A stretch of 64,000 bases of DNA. It comes from Prionace glauca (lineage: Eukaryota > Chordata > Chondrichthyes > Carcharhiniformes > Carcharhinidae). Where the stretch lies: positions 32,683,609 to 32,747,608 of the forward strand of contig CM075760.1 in NCBI GenBank assembly GCA_037974335.1, read 5' to 3'. The position numbers were made by a program, and so were the translations under genes. Under the pieces are notes generated by a model. The model was not told where the DNA came from and made no database searches. It was given only the letters and a program-made list of their open reading frames with translations. The number at the start of each line of letters is the position of its first letter. Within the stretch, counting starts at the first letter, position 1. Positions 43,458 to 54,845 of the stretch are shown here, one piece after another.

Positions 43458-43939
43458 TGACAGCATTTTCCACAGATAATTAATTGTGTACTGATTATTG
43501 AACCATTAAATTATGCCAAAAGAATATCATGAATTTATTTATTGAAATGATGTTGCTGGCATTGTCGTCTCCATTAGAATATTACAATGTTTTACTGCTC
43601 CTTAATGGAAATATTTATTGTCACTGCAGAAGTAAATGATCGTCTTGTTAATTGTAATCTGTGCCCCCATACTGTCGATTCTCCAGCCATTGTAAACGCC
43701 TGTCAGTTTCTTTCCTGTCAATGTCCTTCAGAACACTGAATATTTTAGTGAGATTAAACCCTATTCATCCGAACTCCGGAAAATATCGACAAAATGTAGT
43801 CAGCTACTCATCATAGACGACATTCTCAGAAAAGGAACAAGCATCGCCACCCTTAACTGTTCTGCCACAAATTTCAGTATTTCCCCCTTTAAATTGGCGA
43901 TATAATACAAAGATACAGTTATGGTCACGCCAAATTCTG
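43458..43939. other. GPCR 2 intron, no feature recognised
   Basis: AT-rich. Around 43690-43870 there may be a very worn antisense CR1 piece (GTTTCTTTCCTGTCAATG), but I cannot support it. Confidence 0.4.
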
Positions 43940-44108
43940 CACAACGGTTGAAAGAGAAGGGATTAAGGGTTATGGGGAGAAGGCGGGAAGGTGGAGCTGA
44001 GTCACGACAGATCAGCCATGATCTTATTGAATGGCGGGGCAGGCTCGAAGGGCCAGATGGCCTACTCCTGCTCCTATTTCTTATGTTCTTATGTTCTTAT
44101 GTTCTTAA
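43940..44108 (+). mobile_element. CR1 LINE 3' tail
   Basis: AGAGAAGGGATTAAGGGTTA, GATCAGCCATGATCTTATTG, GGCCAGATGGCCTACTCCTG and CTTATGTTCTTATGTTCTTA. Same subfamily as 3262-3716, 28779-29264 and 54846-55312. Confidence 0.9.
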
Positions 44109-44589
44109 TCCATTTGCTGCACAAAGTTTACGAGAAAGACCAATTTTACATTGTTACATTACTGTTTTATTAACCGCTACCAATCCTCAGACTTTCCACA
44201 TTTTTTTTACAGCATTCGAAGCCCCTTCTTATGACACTATGTATTCCTTTAGTTAAATAGCAAGATTGGGTGAATATTTCTCGCTGAGTTTTTGACTTTC
44301 AATAGCATTCATTCTTGTTGATTTTCTTGATTGTTTCTTGCTTGTTTCCATCTGTTATTTCTGGCACTATGCTTTAATCTAATTAGCCAACACAAATTAT
44401 CCAGTTTTTCCCATGATAACAATGTTATCGGCTTCATTTAGGTTGATTTATTTTCTGACTAATTCAACCTCATGGCTTCTGCAGGAGAAGCATTTACTAT
44501 GATGCTACGAATCAGTCCTGCCACATTACACAATATCAGATGCCTGCATCATTAAGTCGTTTCCACAACATAGAAATACAGAAAAGTAA
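44109..44589. other. GPCR 2 intron, no feature recognised
   Basis: AT-rich sequence without a supported feature. Confidence 0.4.
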
Positions 44590-44982
44590 CATAGAAAGAG
44601 AAGCAGGAGTAGACCAATTTACCTGGCGAGCCTGCTCCACTATTCATTCTGATTGTGGCTGATCATCAGAATCGACATTGTCGTCCCACCTTCTTGTTCT
44701 ATCCCCAGATCCCTTTAGAAACACGAGCTATACATTTCTTCCTGAACTCACACGATGTTTTGGCCTCTACTGCTTACTATTGTAGTGCTTGCCACACATT
44801 CAACGTTCTCCTGTGAAGAACTTTCTCCTCACCTCAGTTCTTAACCTCACAGCCCTAGTTCTGGACTCCCCTACCATGGAGAATATTCTATCTGAACCCA
44901 CCCTGTCTAATTCTGTTTGAAATTTGTAAGTCTCATCAGATCCCCTTCCTCTCGTCTCAACTTCAATGAAGTCAATCTTAGC
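44590..44982 (-). mobile_element. CR1 LINE 3' fragment, antisense
   Basis: Antisense tail AGAAGCAGGAGTAGACCAAT, CGAGCCTGCTCCACTATTCA, then worn C-terminal blocks (AACTTTCTCCTCACCTCAGT, AAGTCTCATCAGATCCCC). Confidence 0.8.
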
Positions 44983-45110
44983 TCTGATGAAGTGTCACCT
45001 GGACTCGAAACATTGGCTCTATTCTTTCCCCGCAGATGCTGTCAGTCATCTTTTCGTTTCAGATTCCAGCAGCCTGCACTATTTTGCTTTTGGCTTTCAG
45101 CATTTCTGTT
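44983..45110. repeat. Half of the inverted-end interspersed element
   Basis: GCTCTGATGAAGTGTCACCT, GACTCGAAACATTGGCTC and GCAGATGCTGTCAGTC to TTCAGCATTTCTGTT. It ends only 38 bases before the GPCR 2 exon 2, so the branch point and polypyrimidine tract sit at its edge. Confidence 0.6.
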
Positions 45111-45147
45111 TAGTCTTGCTCAATCTCTATGTCGTTCTTTATTACAG

Positions 45148-46058
45148 CTAACTTAGTGGTGATTGTGATCTTGTCAAGAGGAAGATGTGGTCTGTCCAGA
45201 TGCATCACTTGCTATCTTGTTTCCATGGCGGCGACTGATCTACTGCTCCTTGTCAGCTTTGTGATATTGAACAGGATTGCTGATATCTATTTTCCATTCA
45301 GTTTTCTGTCCATCACGCCAGCGTGCAGTTTTCGTTATGTCCTCAATTATGCTGCAATAGACAGTTCCGCCTGGTTAACCGTGGCTTTCACCTTTGATCG
45401 ATTTGTAGCCATTTGTTGTCAGAAGCTGAAAATCAAATACTGCACTGTGAAGACATCTGCACGGGTCATAACAATCGTGTCCATACTGAGCTGTTTCAAA
45501 AATTCTTTCTTATATTTTGTGTATGAACCTTTGGTCATAATTATCAACGTACCCTGGTTCTGCGGCGTAAAATCAACTTTTTATACCGCACCTGAATGGG
45601 TTGCATTTGACTGGATTCAGAGTATTTTAACCCCTTATCTCCCATTCATTCTAATTTTACTACTCAATGCTCTGACTGTAAGACACATTATAGCGGCCAG
45701 TAGGGCTCGTAAGAGACTACGGACTGGAAACAATGGAGAGAAACAGAGTGACCCAGAGCTGGAAAACAGGCGAAAATCTATTGTTTTACTCTTTGCCATT
45801 TCAGGCAGTTTCATCATCTTATATTTCATATTCTTTATCACCATCCTTTACGTCCGAATAACGAAGGTGACTTATTTCTCAGGTGCTAATGTCAGCCAGT
45901 CTACATTTGTCCTGGAGGAATACGGGTATATGCTTCAGCTCTTGAGTTGCTGCATCAACCCTTTCATTTACGCAGGGCCCCAGAGCAAGTTCAGAGAGGA
46001 ATTAAAGAATGGGGTGAAATATCCATTGTTTTTAATTGTTAAATTATATAAGAGATGA
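45148..46058 (+). CDS. GPCR 2 main exon (GPR139-like class A receptor)
   Basis: Starts after TTATTACAG and encodes TM1 (ANLVVIVILSRGRCGLSRCI) to TM7. TM2 has YLVSMAATDLLLLVSFVIL; the TM3 end has TFDRFVAICCQKLKIKYCTV (DRF); loop 2 has FCGV. TM5 is LTPYLPFILILLLNALTVRH, and loop 3 is basic (RARKRLRTGNNGE). TM7 is LQLLSCCINPFIYAGPQSKF, which keeps NP but reads NPFIY. The stop follows KLYKR. With exon 1 it gives 326 residues, a normal short class A size. Role: a plasma-membrane receptor of unknown ligand, near the GPR139 group by wording; the family is inference. It is uninterrupted, so probably functional. Confidence 0.93.
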
Positions 46059-46109
46059 AAAGACCAAAATCAAACATGATTTTAACATTCTAGTCCATCT
46101 GACCTGATT

Positions 46110-46384
46110 TGTGTCTCATTTCAACTTCAGTAAATTCAATGAAGTCAATCCTAATTCATTTAATCTCTCGTCATGTGACAAATATGTCATCCCAGGAATC
46201 AGCCTGGTGAAACTCCTCTTCCACAACCAGGATATCCTTGGTCTGATAAGGACACCAAAACTGCACGTAATATTCTGGTTGCCACGTAAAATTTCAGGGA
46301 AACACCCAATCCCTTCAATGAAGTCCTTTCGCAATGAAGACCATCATACCATTTGTTCTCTTGACTGCCTGCTGATACTCTTTG
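46110..46384 (-). mobile_element. CR1 LINE fragment, antisense
   Basis: The minus strand has a FTRLIPGMTYLSHDERLNEL-type reading, then an LGLTSLNLL block. Antisense plus-strand wording is GTCATCCCAGGAATCAGCCT. Just 3' of GPCR 2. Confidence 0.8.
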
Positions 46385-46470
46385 TTCTTAGCTCTGATGA
46401 AGGGTCATCTGGACTCGAAACGTTGGCTCTATTCTGGGTGTTCCGGTTTCCTTCCACACCCCAAAGATGT
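46385..46470 (+). repeat. Repeat scraps: inverted-end element and SINE pieces
   Basis: AGCTCTGATGAAGGGTCATC with GACTCGAAACGTTGGCTC (as at 44983), then a SINE-like GGTGTTCCGGTTTCCTTCCA. Confidence 0.55.
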
Positions 46471-46477
46471 GCTCTTA

Positions 46478-46576
46478 GGCTGTGTATGTGTGTGTATGTG
46501 TGTATGATTATGTGCTTGTGTATGTGTGTGTGTGATTGTGTGCTTATGTATCTGTATGTGTGTGTGTGTGTGTTTT
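46478..46576. repeat. (TG)n-rich microsatellite
   Basis: Interrupted TGTG tracts (GTGTGTATGTGTGTATG and a GTGTGTGTGTGTGTG run near 46559-46573). Confidence 0.9.
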
Positions 46577-46966
46577 GGGAGAAAGTCCTCATGCGTTAGG
46601 CAGCGTCCTGTCAGTTTAATTGTATGAAGTTTAGCACTCTGGCCATTGAATCCGAGTTGGAACTTCAGAGGAGAGACTGTTCACATCATCCCACCTCTTG
46701 TTTACATTGGGACAGATGAGTGAGTGAGTGCCACTTGTAGGTGGACCCTCTGCCCGCTGTGGCTTATCTGCCCCTAACAGCTTTGCATTCTTGTGCAATC
46801 GTTCGCTGGGGATGATGCAATGACACCAGGAAAGTCATTCACTGCATCGTCTGCAATGTGATTTTGGTGATATTTGCTGAGATTTCCTCAGTATTTAAAA
46901 TTCCACTTTCCTGAATTTTAAGTACAATGTCCTTCAGCAAACCAATTGGCGGTTTTAGCAAAACAA
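46577..46966. other. Intergenic, no feature recognised
   Basis: No gene or repeat that I can support, apart from a TTTT run on the minus strand near 46960 just after the tRNA-Gln-like sequence. Confidence 0.4.
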
Positions 46967-47038
46967 ATTTCAACTGAGGTTTGAACGCGGCACGCTGGAT
47001 TCAAAGTCCAGAGTGCTCATCATTACACCAGTGAAGCC
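46967..47038 (-). tRNA. tRNA-Gln-like pseudogene (anticodon TTG)
   Basis: On the minus strand the sequence follows tRNA-Gln: TGGTGTAATGATGAGCACTC (A box), loop CTTTGAA with anticodon TTG in the stem TCTGG/CCAGC-like region, and GTTCAAACC (B box). The acceptor and T stems have several mismatches, so the cloverleaf is poor. Probably a decayed tRNA gene. Confidence 0.7.
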
Positions 47039-47509
47039 AAAACCCAGAACCCTGCTGCAAGTGATCACTCAAAGCATTTGACTTCTTTCATTCAATGTGG
47101 CAACAACAGTAAATGTGACAACAATGTGTTACGCGCCGACATAAACATGCTAAAAGCTCAGAAGACACTACCCCCAAATCAACAGCATTCCGTTTCATCC
47201 AAAGCCATATTGACAGAAATTGTCATGTTTCACAGGGCAAGTACCCCGTCTTAGTGAGACAGAAATATCTGTTCGGCCGATCACGTTTTTTGACTTTGCT
47301 GAGCTGTCAATTACGGCGTTCATATAATCATAGAAGCCATACAGAGCAAAGGACGGGCGCTGGTCCCATGGAGGCTGCACCGACTTTGACAGAGCATCTT
47401 TCTAATACAACAACTCCCTGAAAGAGCCCTCGCCCCGCCCTACCCCAGAAACCCCACGCATGGTAAATCTTGGGAAAATGGGGGTCCAGTTTACCATGGC
47501 TAATCCAAA
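47039..47509. other. Intergenic, no feature recognised
   Basis: Some wording near 47335-47500 (CAAAGGACGGGCGCTGGTCC, CAGTTTACCATGGCTAATCC) may be SINE-derived but is too worn to call. Confidence 0.4.
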
Positions 47510-47645
47510 GAACAAAGACCAACACAGCACAGGAAACAGGCCCTTCGGCCCAACGAGCCCGCGCCGCCATTTTAACATTATGAGTGCCCTCCTCTACCTA
47601 TGGCCTTTGCCTACGCCTATTGGGGAAGATTGAGGGAAGACTAAT
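47510..47645 (-). mobile_element. LINE/SINE 3' tail, antisense
   Basis: AACACAGCACAGGAAACAGG, CCCTTCGGCCCAACGAGCCC, GCGCCGCCATTTTAAC, the antisense tail wording of CR1-type elements here. Confidence 0.65.
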
Positions 47646-47905
47646 TTAGAGACAGTTTGTTACACCAATCAACCTAATAGCATGTTTTTGTGCCCTTGTT
47701 TATGTTTATGCCCCAGTATCTCTGTGTGAATGGCCCTAATTTTGTGTGATCCACTGTATCTGTGTATGCCCCAGGATCTGCTGTGCGCCTGTACGTCTCT
47801 GTGGAGGAAGCCAGAACACCCGGCGGAAACCCTTACAGAGACGGGGAGAATGTGCAAGCTCACTGCTAAAACATTGCTGTCCACTAAAGCAACCATCCAA
47901 TCAGG
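47646..47905 (-). mobile_element. Worn SINE body, antisense
   Basis: TTACACCAATCAACCTAATA, then after an insert CCAGAACACCCGGCGGAAAC and ACGGGGAGAATGTGCAAGCT, the antisense SINE body without its head. Between them is a CCC(C)AGTATCTCTGTGTG-like local repeat. Confidence 0.6.
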
Positions 47906-48325
47906 AAATCTGACCGCAGTGAATTGAACTTCCATAATCACCTTGAAATACTTTCAATTTATTTGAACGACACTCACCCAGTCTTGGCTTAATCGAAGGA
48001 ACGTCATTATTCATTAAAGCATATATAAAATCAACCGCTTTAGAACATCTTTAGCATTTCGCTTGATATAGTGCCTAATAGATCTTGATTTGACTTTGGA
48101 TTGCTGACTAGTGAAAAAGAATATCGAACTCTATGCATTGTACAGAACAGCTTCAGTTGCTGGTTCGATGAGGATCCCGATATTGGTTGCAATGAAAATA
48201 TTTCTGAAAAGCTCGGTCCTGTTTATCCTGTGACGATTGCCTCACATCATTTATCCATTAATATTCCATTCATTGTTAGTCTGACCAGCCGCATGTAGAG
48301 CTAAGCTCTATGTCACAGATCCTCC
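47906..48325. other. Intergenic, downstream of V gene
   Basis: AT-rich; no feature recognised. Confidence 0.4.
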
Positions 48326-48364
48326 AGTTATTGCACGAGTGTTGAACAGGTTGATATCGCTGTG
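48326..48364 (-). promoter_or_regulatory. V recombination signal, 23-bp spacer
   Basis: On the minus strand: heptamer CACAGCG (one base off CACAGTG), 23-bp spacer, nonamer GCAATAACT (weak). It abuts the YYCTLTL end. Confidence 0.82.
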
Positions 48365-48812
48365 AGAGTCAGCGTGCAGTAGTACATGGCTGTATCAGAG
48401 AGCTGTAATTTGGACACGGTTAAGCTAAACCTTCCATTAGAAATGTCCAGCCCAGAGGAGAAACGGCTTCGAGCAAAATCCGCTTTAATTTCGTAACCAA
48501 CCGAAAATCTGCGAATTAGTATTTGTGGTTCTCTCCCAGGGAATTGCCGGACCCAGAACAAATTGAAGGAATCTTCTGTCGTGAAGTAGATGCAGTTTAA
48601 AGTTGAAATGCCTCCTTCTGTCCTAATCACTGTTGGAGGGTGTTGGGTGACAGAGAATTCCTGACTGAAACCTGGATTTAATGGGAAGCAGAGTCAAACA
48701 TTAAACTGTGACTAGATACCAAAGTGCTGTTCGCGGTTTATTCAAAATTGCACCCAAATTAATTACCTGCAATAAACGCTCCAAACATGGCACAGATACC
48801 GAACAACCACAT
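48365..48812 (-). CDS. TCR V gene, alpha/delta-like, open
   Basis: On the minus strand the leader exon 48767-48812 reads MWLFGICAMFGAFIA and ends G|GTAATT; the V exon 48365-48671 follows CCATTAAATCCAG. The mature part begins GFSQEFSVTQHPPTVIRTEG and has the first Cys (TLNCIYF), Trp in LFWVRQFPGREPQ and SKLQLSDTAMYYCTL as the end. There are no stops from leader to RSS. The WVRQFPGR motif and SDTAMYYC end are those of TCR alpha/delta V genes. It points opposite to the 33 kb and 62 kb V genes, so its use would need an inversion or a separate D-J-C set on the minus side. Non-consensus heptamer and nonamer suggest low usage. Confidence 0.9.
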
Positions 48813-48829
48813 TGTCGTTTGTCTTTACG

Positions 48830-50125
48830 TGTATGTACTTAGAAAACTGCAGACACTGGCAATGTGTTACCGCTGGTTCTACCCGTATTGAGGCTCGGTG
48901 TCTCCTTCTTCTGCTCCCGCTCATGTGTCATAACATTCAGTGTTTGGAGTAGGGGACAGCCGCCAGTCTCCTGAAATTCGGGCAGTAACTGATCCAATCG
49001 CACAAACTGCAAAGATTGAAATTTCAAAGCGGATAGTGATATTTAGAAGGAAGTAACATGTATCATTCAATGGTATCAATGCACAATGCCGCGATTCACA
49101 CACTGAACGTACAGTAATCACTGGCACTGCTGAAAACTCGGATTGCTTTAATTTAACAGCGATAGATTTAAATTCACTGATGTCGTATGTACGCCATAGC
49201 GAACACAGAATGTGACACACATTGATAACTTGCAGGGAATATATTGTAGATAACGGATCTTTTATCACTGTTTAGTTCAGGCACGATTTTCAGTATCTGG
49301 GATTAATATTACACAAATTCAAAGGGATTTATAAGTTTATAATTTGACTTATGGACAATTCTGCTCAACTTTCAGTTAGCACGTTTTCAGCAGAGTTTTT
49401 TTTTACCTTACTTTCTCACTATGAACTTACTTGCAAAATCAGTCTTCCAATGAATGAAATGCTCATTCTGTCACATTTACCCGAATGAATCTTCTTTGAG
49501 GAAAAAAAGTGCACCGTTGTCAGTTTAACCGCTAGCTCGGGAGGTGGAGCTCCTCGCTGCTGCCATAGCTGAGATTGGCAGTTGCGGTCCCAGTTACCTC
49601 AGTCAGCTACAGGTGCACTTCCGGTTCTAACGGCAGTTTCACATCTACGTGTAACGCATGATAGAAACAATAACTGAGTGTAAGGGTGTGCGTAGAAAAA
49701 TAGTCAGTTGCTGCAAATGCTACTGAGACCACAGATTTCCGCTCGAAGTTCATTCTGATGATCACATTATTTAACTCAATTTCAAGTAATTGAAAAATAA
49801 ATTGGACTAATCAAGATCAGAACAGAGAAGGGGAAACGTTTTAATAGGGCATATGAAACACCAACATTTTGTGTAACGTCAGCGTTAGAGACTAAGAAAA
49901 ACTTTCAGCGCTTTATAGTGTTCATTATCAGCAGCAAAATCATCAGATAAATCATTAAAAGTTAAGCCATTTTGGAGAACTGGAAACTGGAACCAAATAC
50001 ATTTCAGCACCACCAGTTATCCTAAAACATGTTATAGCCAATGTGGTACTTTCGCAATGCAGTCATTGTTGCATTGTCTCGAAAATAACATCCCTTGTCG
50101 AGAAAACAGTGGACATGTTAACTAT
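48830..50125. other. Intergenic, no gene recognised
   Basis: Promoter region of the minus-strand V gene at its left edge. The rest is AT-rich single-copy-looking sequence without supported features. Confidence 0.45.
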
Positions 50126-50223
50126 GGGATTGGGAGTTACAGATAGTTCTATGGCCTGGTAGGTAGGGATGTGATCGGTGCAAATTGTGGGCCGAAGGGC
50201 CTGTTTGTGCTGTAGTGTTCTAT
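50126..50223 (+). mobile_element. CR1 LINE 3' tail fragment
   Basis: GGGATTGGGAGTTACAGATA, GGGCCGAAGGGCCTGTTTGT and GCTGTAGTGTTCTATG match the 3' end of the copies at 9739 and 35341. Confidence 0.88.
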
Positions 50224-50574
50224 GTGAGAACATCATTCCGCTAATTAGTCAGAGGGCCACGTTTATCTTCCACACCAATTCATTCAATTCTAACATTTGA
50301 AACTGGTAAACGTTAAATTAACAAAGCCCGTGATTGAAAATTAATATCAATAATGGTGATCGTGAATTTTCATCGTTTGACATGGAAAATTAATTTACTC
50401 AACAATGTCCCTCAGGGCGTTAGGCGAGAACACCGCCGTCCTTCTTTAACCTGACCGACATGCGACTCCAGATTGACTCTGAACAAATCTCTGAACCCAG
50501 TAGCAAGCCATTTATTTTCAGGACAATTAAGGGATCCATGGAATACATGCCGCCCCTGCAGTGGCCATTTGGTG
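50224..50574. other. Intergenic, downstream of V pseudogene
   Basis: No feature recognised; no usable RSS at the left edge of the V pseudogene. Confidence 0.45.
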
Positions 50575-51332
50575 CTTCATCGCCGCGCAGTAATACATGG
50601 CTGAGTCAGAAAGCTGAGTGTCTGTGATGTTCAAAGGGATGTTTGTGTTAGTTCTATTCTGTACAGCAGAAAACCGCTTTCCAAATGCTGGTGCGTTCTT
50701 GTCACCTCCAGCAGTATGTCTGGCCAGCATGTACTGAAGGTCCTGTCCCGGGTACTGTACATACCAATATAGGTAAGCTGTTGTGTATGTGGCGGGTTAG
50801 TGACAGGACAACACCACGGTATCCCCTTCACTTACTGCTACTACTGCGGGCTTTTGGAGAAGTTCATCCGGCCGGCTCTGCGCTGGAAAAAGTAACACAA
50901 TGCGACAAACATAATTTTTAGATGTGTTTTTGATTAAAAATGAAACACGTTTTGAGCAAAATTTCTCTCTCGCTCAAACGCATGCACCCCTACAGACGAA
51001 AATACATTCTCTCTCTCTCTCTGTCACACACAATCACAAAAACATATTCTCTCTTTCACCATATAGGTTCTCTATTACAGACAAACGCATATACAGTTAT
51101 AAACAGATACACACAGAAACTCACAAAACTCATTTGTCCAAGAATAAAACTTGAGGAACCATGGCATCCCCAATGAGGGCAATAAATATTACAGGAAAAT
51201 CGAATAAACATCAATGAAATAAAACGGTGATAATCGCCCGAAATACTCACTCGTTTGAAGGATCATGAGCAAAAATAATACGTTGGCAGATATTGTTCTA
51301 GGCCAACAATCACAGTAAGAATCTGAAGGCAT
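50575..51332 (-). pseudogene. TCR V pseudogene, stop in CDR1
   Basis: On the minus strand, leader exon 51251-51332 starts MPSDSYCDCWPRTISANV and goes on LFLLMILQT to a GTGAGT donor; the V exon starts after TTTTTCCAG (from 50882). It reads SRPDELLQKPAVVAVSEG, VVLSCH, then a TAA in CDR1 (near 50806), then TTAYLYWYVQYPGQDLQY, GKRFSAVQNRTNTNIPLN, SDSAMYYCAA. The rest is open, with both canonical Cys and the Trp. After the last Cys the heptamer position holds CACCAAA and no nonamer fits, so the RSS is also lost. One nonsense change and a lost RSS make it a recent pseudogene. Confidence 0.87.
50990..51130. repeat. CT/CA-rich simple sequence in V pseudogene intron
   Basis: TTCTCTCTCTCTCTCTGTC and CACAC stretches within the leader intron of the V pseudogene. 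Confidence 0.7.
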
Positions 51333-51529
51333 GTTTGTGCTGAATATTGCGTCCAAAGTCTATGCTGTACTGAAATGTACACTGCACATTCAATCAACTT
51401 GATGAATTCTATTACCGTATTTGCCAGCATATGACCATGAATCCCGTACACAGCATGCAAAGTAGCTTGCCAGCTAACTTTTCTGATGTGTCCAGGCAGC
51501 CAATTGGTGCGTTGTTGCGGCTTTGTGTG

Positions 51530-51605
51530 TGGGTGCTTGTATGTGTGTGTATGTGTGTCTGTGTGTGTGTGATTGGAGGTGGGGGGAGGAGGGGGGGGGG
51601 CGGCG
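51530..51605. repeat. (TG)n run followed by a long G-rich tract
   Basis: TGTATGTGTGTGTATGTGTG, then GGAGGTGGGGGGAGGAGG and a 10-base G run to 51600. The G-rich part could fold as a quadruplex. Confidence 0.8.
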
Positions 51606-52645
51606 TGGAGCGGCTGGGGACTAGAGGGGTGAGCTTAAAGGTTGTCATGGCAGGAGAACTTGCACCTATCACATGCTTCGATTGTTCGATGTGGCAACAG
51701 TACAAGTTTCAGGTGTCACTAGTGACCACGTGTTCAGGAAGTTGGTCCAAATGCAGCCAGCGGCTAAGCACATTTCGAAGCTGAGGCCGAAGAAATACAA
51801 GATGGAGCATCTCCATAGCTGAGCAAGTCGTCGATAGCACGTTCAGAAAGTCACCACGCCGCAGGGGACGTTGAAAAGGCAGAAAGCCCATGAGTGACCA
51901 GGCGAGTAGAGGAAGGAAGGTAGTTGAGGAGTCGCCAGTGGGCATCTAGCAGATATAACGTTTTGGCTCCTCTCTTCTTCGTGGTTGAAGGGGGAGGGAG
52001 GCTGACTGTGCCGGGGAAGGCAGTGACAGACAAATTGGAATGGGGCATCTGTCGTGTCTAATTTGCAACGTCCCCGGGTCTCTACCTGATTCCAACAATG
52101 AAGTTGCATCGATCAGACGAATTTTGATCCATTTATGTAACTAAATGCGGGGAGGGAGTGATTCTATTTAAAACCTGAATGGCTATCGTTATGCATTTTA
52201 GGTCTACAAAGAACAAGAACCACCTCACTTTTTTTACGTTATTACTCCTTGCAATTGTTGAAATGCCCCCACGCCAAACACGCTTGCTAGTGTGCTAATG
52301 ACAAACTAGTAAGTTGACAGAGAAATGTTTACATTTACACCAGCATCTGACACAGAAGTTAAGGAATTGGAACGGATACGCGATCAGTAAAGTTCTCCTT
52401 CGGCATTCAAACCATTGTAGTTTATTTGATGGGCCGTCTAACATTCACTGGTGTTGGGAGCACAGGATATCAGGACTTTATGGCATATTACGCGATATCA
52501 CAGGCATAGATGTGTTACATTCCACTGAAGCATGTTTTTCCGCTCTGTAGTAGCACCCCTACATCACTAAATTACTATTAAGCGGACTTTAAGAACTAGC
52601 ATACTCTTCTTTTGGAAATTCTATGAATTAAATCATATCCTCGTT
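51606..52645. other. Intergenic, no gene recognised
   Basis: Open stretches (for example 51843-52109 minus) show no family. Near 51700-51980 the wording GTGACCACGTGTTCAGGAAG resembles the start of a CR1 5' part (as near 1450), too worn to call. Confidence 0.4.
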
Positions 52646-52649
52646 CTAA

Positions 52650-52805
52650 TGTTCTTGAGGGAAGAAATCTGCTGTCCTTACCTGGTCTGGCCTACATGTG
52701 ACTCCAGAGCCACAGCAATATGGTTGACTCTCAACTGCCCTCCAAGCCTGACTGGAGAAGGGCAATTACTGGTGGCCCGCCAGTGGTACCCATGTCCCAT
52801 GAATG
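52650..52805 (+). repeat. Interspersed repeat, unclassified (copy a)
   Basis: Reads CTTACCTGGTCTGGCCTACA, TGACTCCAGAGCCACAGCAA, GGTTGACTCTCAACTGCCCT and CCATGTCCCATGAATGAATA. A second copy lies at 62630-62800. I recall this wording as a widespread elasmobranch repeat, but cannot give its class. Confidence 0.7.
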
Positions 52806-53477
52806 AATAAGAAAATGTTAAATGGTCAAGTTACTATTTTATCATGCTGCTTAACTTAAAAGTGGACACGATTGTCACTGAATAGATTTCTTCAGTTGAA
52901 ATATAATTTAAAAGTGTCATGGCTGTGCAGATGAAACATTGATAGTTTGAATAGATAGATCCCATTTTGATTACTCGGATTTACCTTAAACTGCCCGGCA
53001 CGGTATTTAAAAGCAACCCAGCCGACTGCAGCCAGAGAGACTCAAAAGTGCTCTGATCTCCAAGAAAAGGGAAATTATTCAACTTGTGTTGTCCTTCTTA
53101 GCAACAACAATCCTATGGAGGATCGCGCCAATGATTATGACATTTGGTGGATGGGTTGATGGTCAACAGGAAATACAAGCAGACTATAAGGCAGAGAATA
53201 CATTTTGAAGAGTTAGTCATATTGCCCTCCATCTGGAGACAAATGTAGTTGAGGTTAGGGTATGATGGAGGATTCCCTTCACTGGTGAATCGAGAGGTTC
53301 CCATGGCAAGTGTTAGTGGGTATTCCAAATTCCATTCAAATTGCCTTCAAATTCACCAGCTCTCTGATGGCATTTGTTCCCGTGCCGCCACAGTACTAAC
53401 CCGGGCATCCCAATTACTGGTCAAGTTCCATTAAATATATGCTACTGTCTGCCCGAAAACAATAGAGAGGAGATTGG
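52806..53477. other. Intergenic, no gene recognised
   Basis: AT-rich; nothing supported. Confidence 0.4.
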
Positions 53478-53510
53478 GTGACTCCTGCTCCTATTTCTTA
53501 TGTTCTTATA
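53478..53510 (+). mobile_element. CR1 LINE tail scrap
   Basis: ACTCCTGCTCCTATTTCTTA followed by TGTTCTTAT, the extreme 3' end of the young CR1 subfamily. Confidence 0.7.
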
Positions 53511-53699
53511 TGATGTAACAATCAGTGACATTTGGATACCAGAACATTTTGCTTCTGGAATCAGTGAATGAATTGATGGATATATCCATGGATGGGCTGG
53601 AATAAATGTTGTTCTGCATTCTCCTCTTTGTTCTCAAATGTTTCATTAATTGAAACACTTCCTTTATTTCATTTGTGTCGATTATCTTCATTATTTACA

Positions 53700-53790
53700 G
53701 AGTGAATTCAATCCCCAGACTATCGGGATTCAATCTACATTATTTTTGAGTGAATTCAATCCCCAGACTGTCAGGAAATATCGACTGTCC
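53700..53790 (+). repeat. Short tandem duplication, 48-bp period
   Basis: AGTGAATTCAATCCCCAGAC occurs at 53700 and 53748 with related following bases. Confidence 0.75.
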
Positions 53791-53877
53791 GTCACCAGGA
53801 AATATTTCCGCTCTTCTACTGATTCTTCTACTGCTGCTAGTGAATGTTCATCTCAAGGACGAAAAGAGGAAACATGA

Positions 53878-54129
53878 ATAGTATGTCGATGGAGGGTTGT
53901 AATGTCTGGACCATATCGTTTTTTCATGTACAACAACTCACTCAGTATATCTTCGCCCAAATTAGTGAAGCTAACAGATGAAAAACAGTGATGTGGCAAT
54001 GTGACTACTGGGTAGCTGACATTGTTTAATGACCTTCCAAACCAGAGTTATAATCAATAAAAATTAAAGAATCATTGACATTACAAATCACCATACACTC
54101 CAGTTAGATATCAGCAGTTTCTGTGAGTA
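53878..54129. other. Intergenic, no feature recognised
   Basis: Nothing supported. Confidence 0.4.
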
Positions 54130-54240
54130 TGGAACCCCGACAATGCAGAGAGAACTCATTCGGCCCATCTATCCTGCACCTGATCCCACCCCGGCCCTAT
54201 CCCCGTAACCCCATGTATTTACCGTCCTAATCACCTTGTG
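54130..54240 (-). mobile_element. SINE 3' fragment, antisense
   Basis: AACTCATTCGGCCCATCTAT, ATCCCACCCCGGCCCTATCC and CCATGTATTTACCGTCC, the antisense 3' part of the HE1-like SINE. Confidence 0.7.
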
Positions 54241-54845
54241 TTGTGTGTGTGAGAGAGAATGAGAGAGACTGTGTTTGGTGTAAATAACTCCCTCTCTGCT
54301 TCAGATCCACTGTCATCAGCAACTTCTCAAACAAACTTTTGACACATGCCCTTGTAAACTAACATCTCATCTACCATTCCTCCCTAAAGCCCTTGAATGT
54401 TTTACCTTCCACATATTATAAATTGTTTTATCTTTCTAATCGTCTATAGCAAAATTTGTTTTTATTCACAATCTGTGGCCTTTATTCACTTGTAAACCAT
54501 CAGAAATGGTCCCTCATGTAATATCCAAGGAAGACCTGACCAGCACAACAGCAATGTGGTTCAGTGAAAGAAACGACTGTAACAATCACAAGGCCTGGGA
54601 CTACTATAAAAAAGATTTGATAATTTCCATTTGTTCTTCAGTCTGAACTTTATTGACACTCCCACGTGGTGAGCTTTTGGACAATTTTATGATGCTTAGC
54701 GTAAATGTGTTGTGAGAATGCAGGTTCTCTGGTGTGGATGACTGATGGCGTCTGCCGGGATCATTTATACTGTATGGAAATAACTTTTGTGAGGAACTAT
54801 ATGTTACAGGTGACTTTTACTTCAGTTATGTGAGTACATTCAACA
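54241..54845. other. Intergenic, no gene recognised
   Basis: A short GTGTGTGTGAGAGAGAATGA simple stretch near 54243; otherwise nothing supported. Confidence 0.4.
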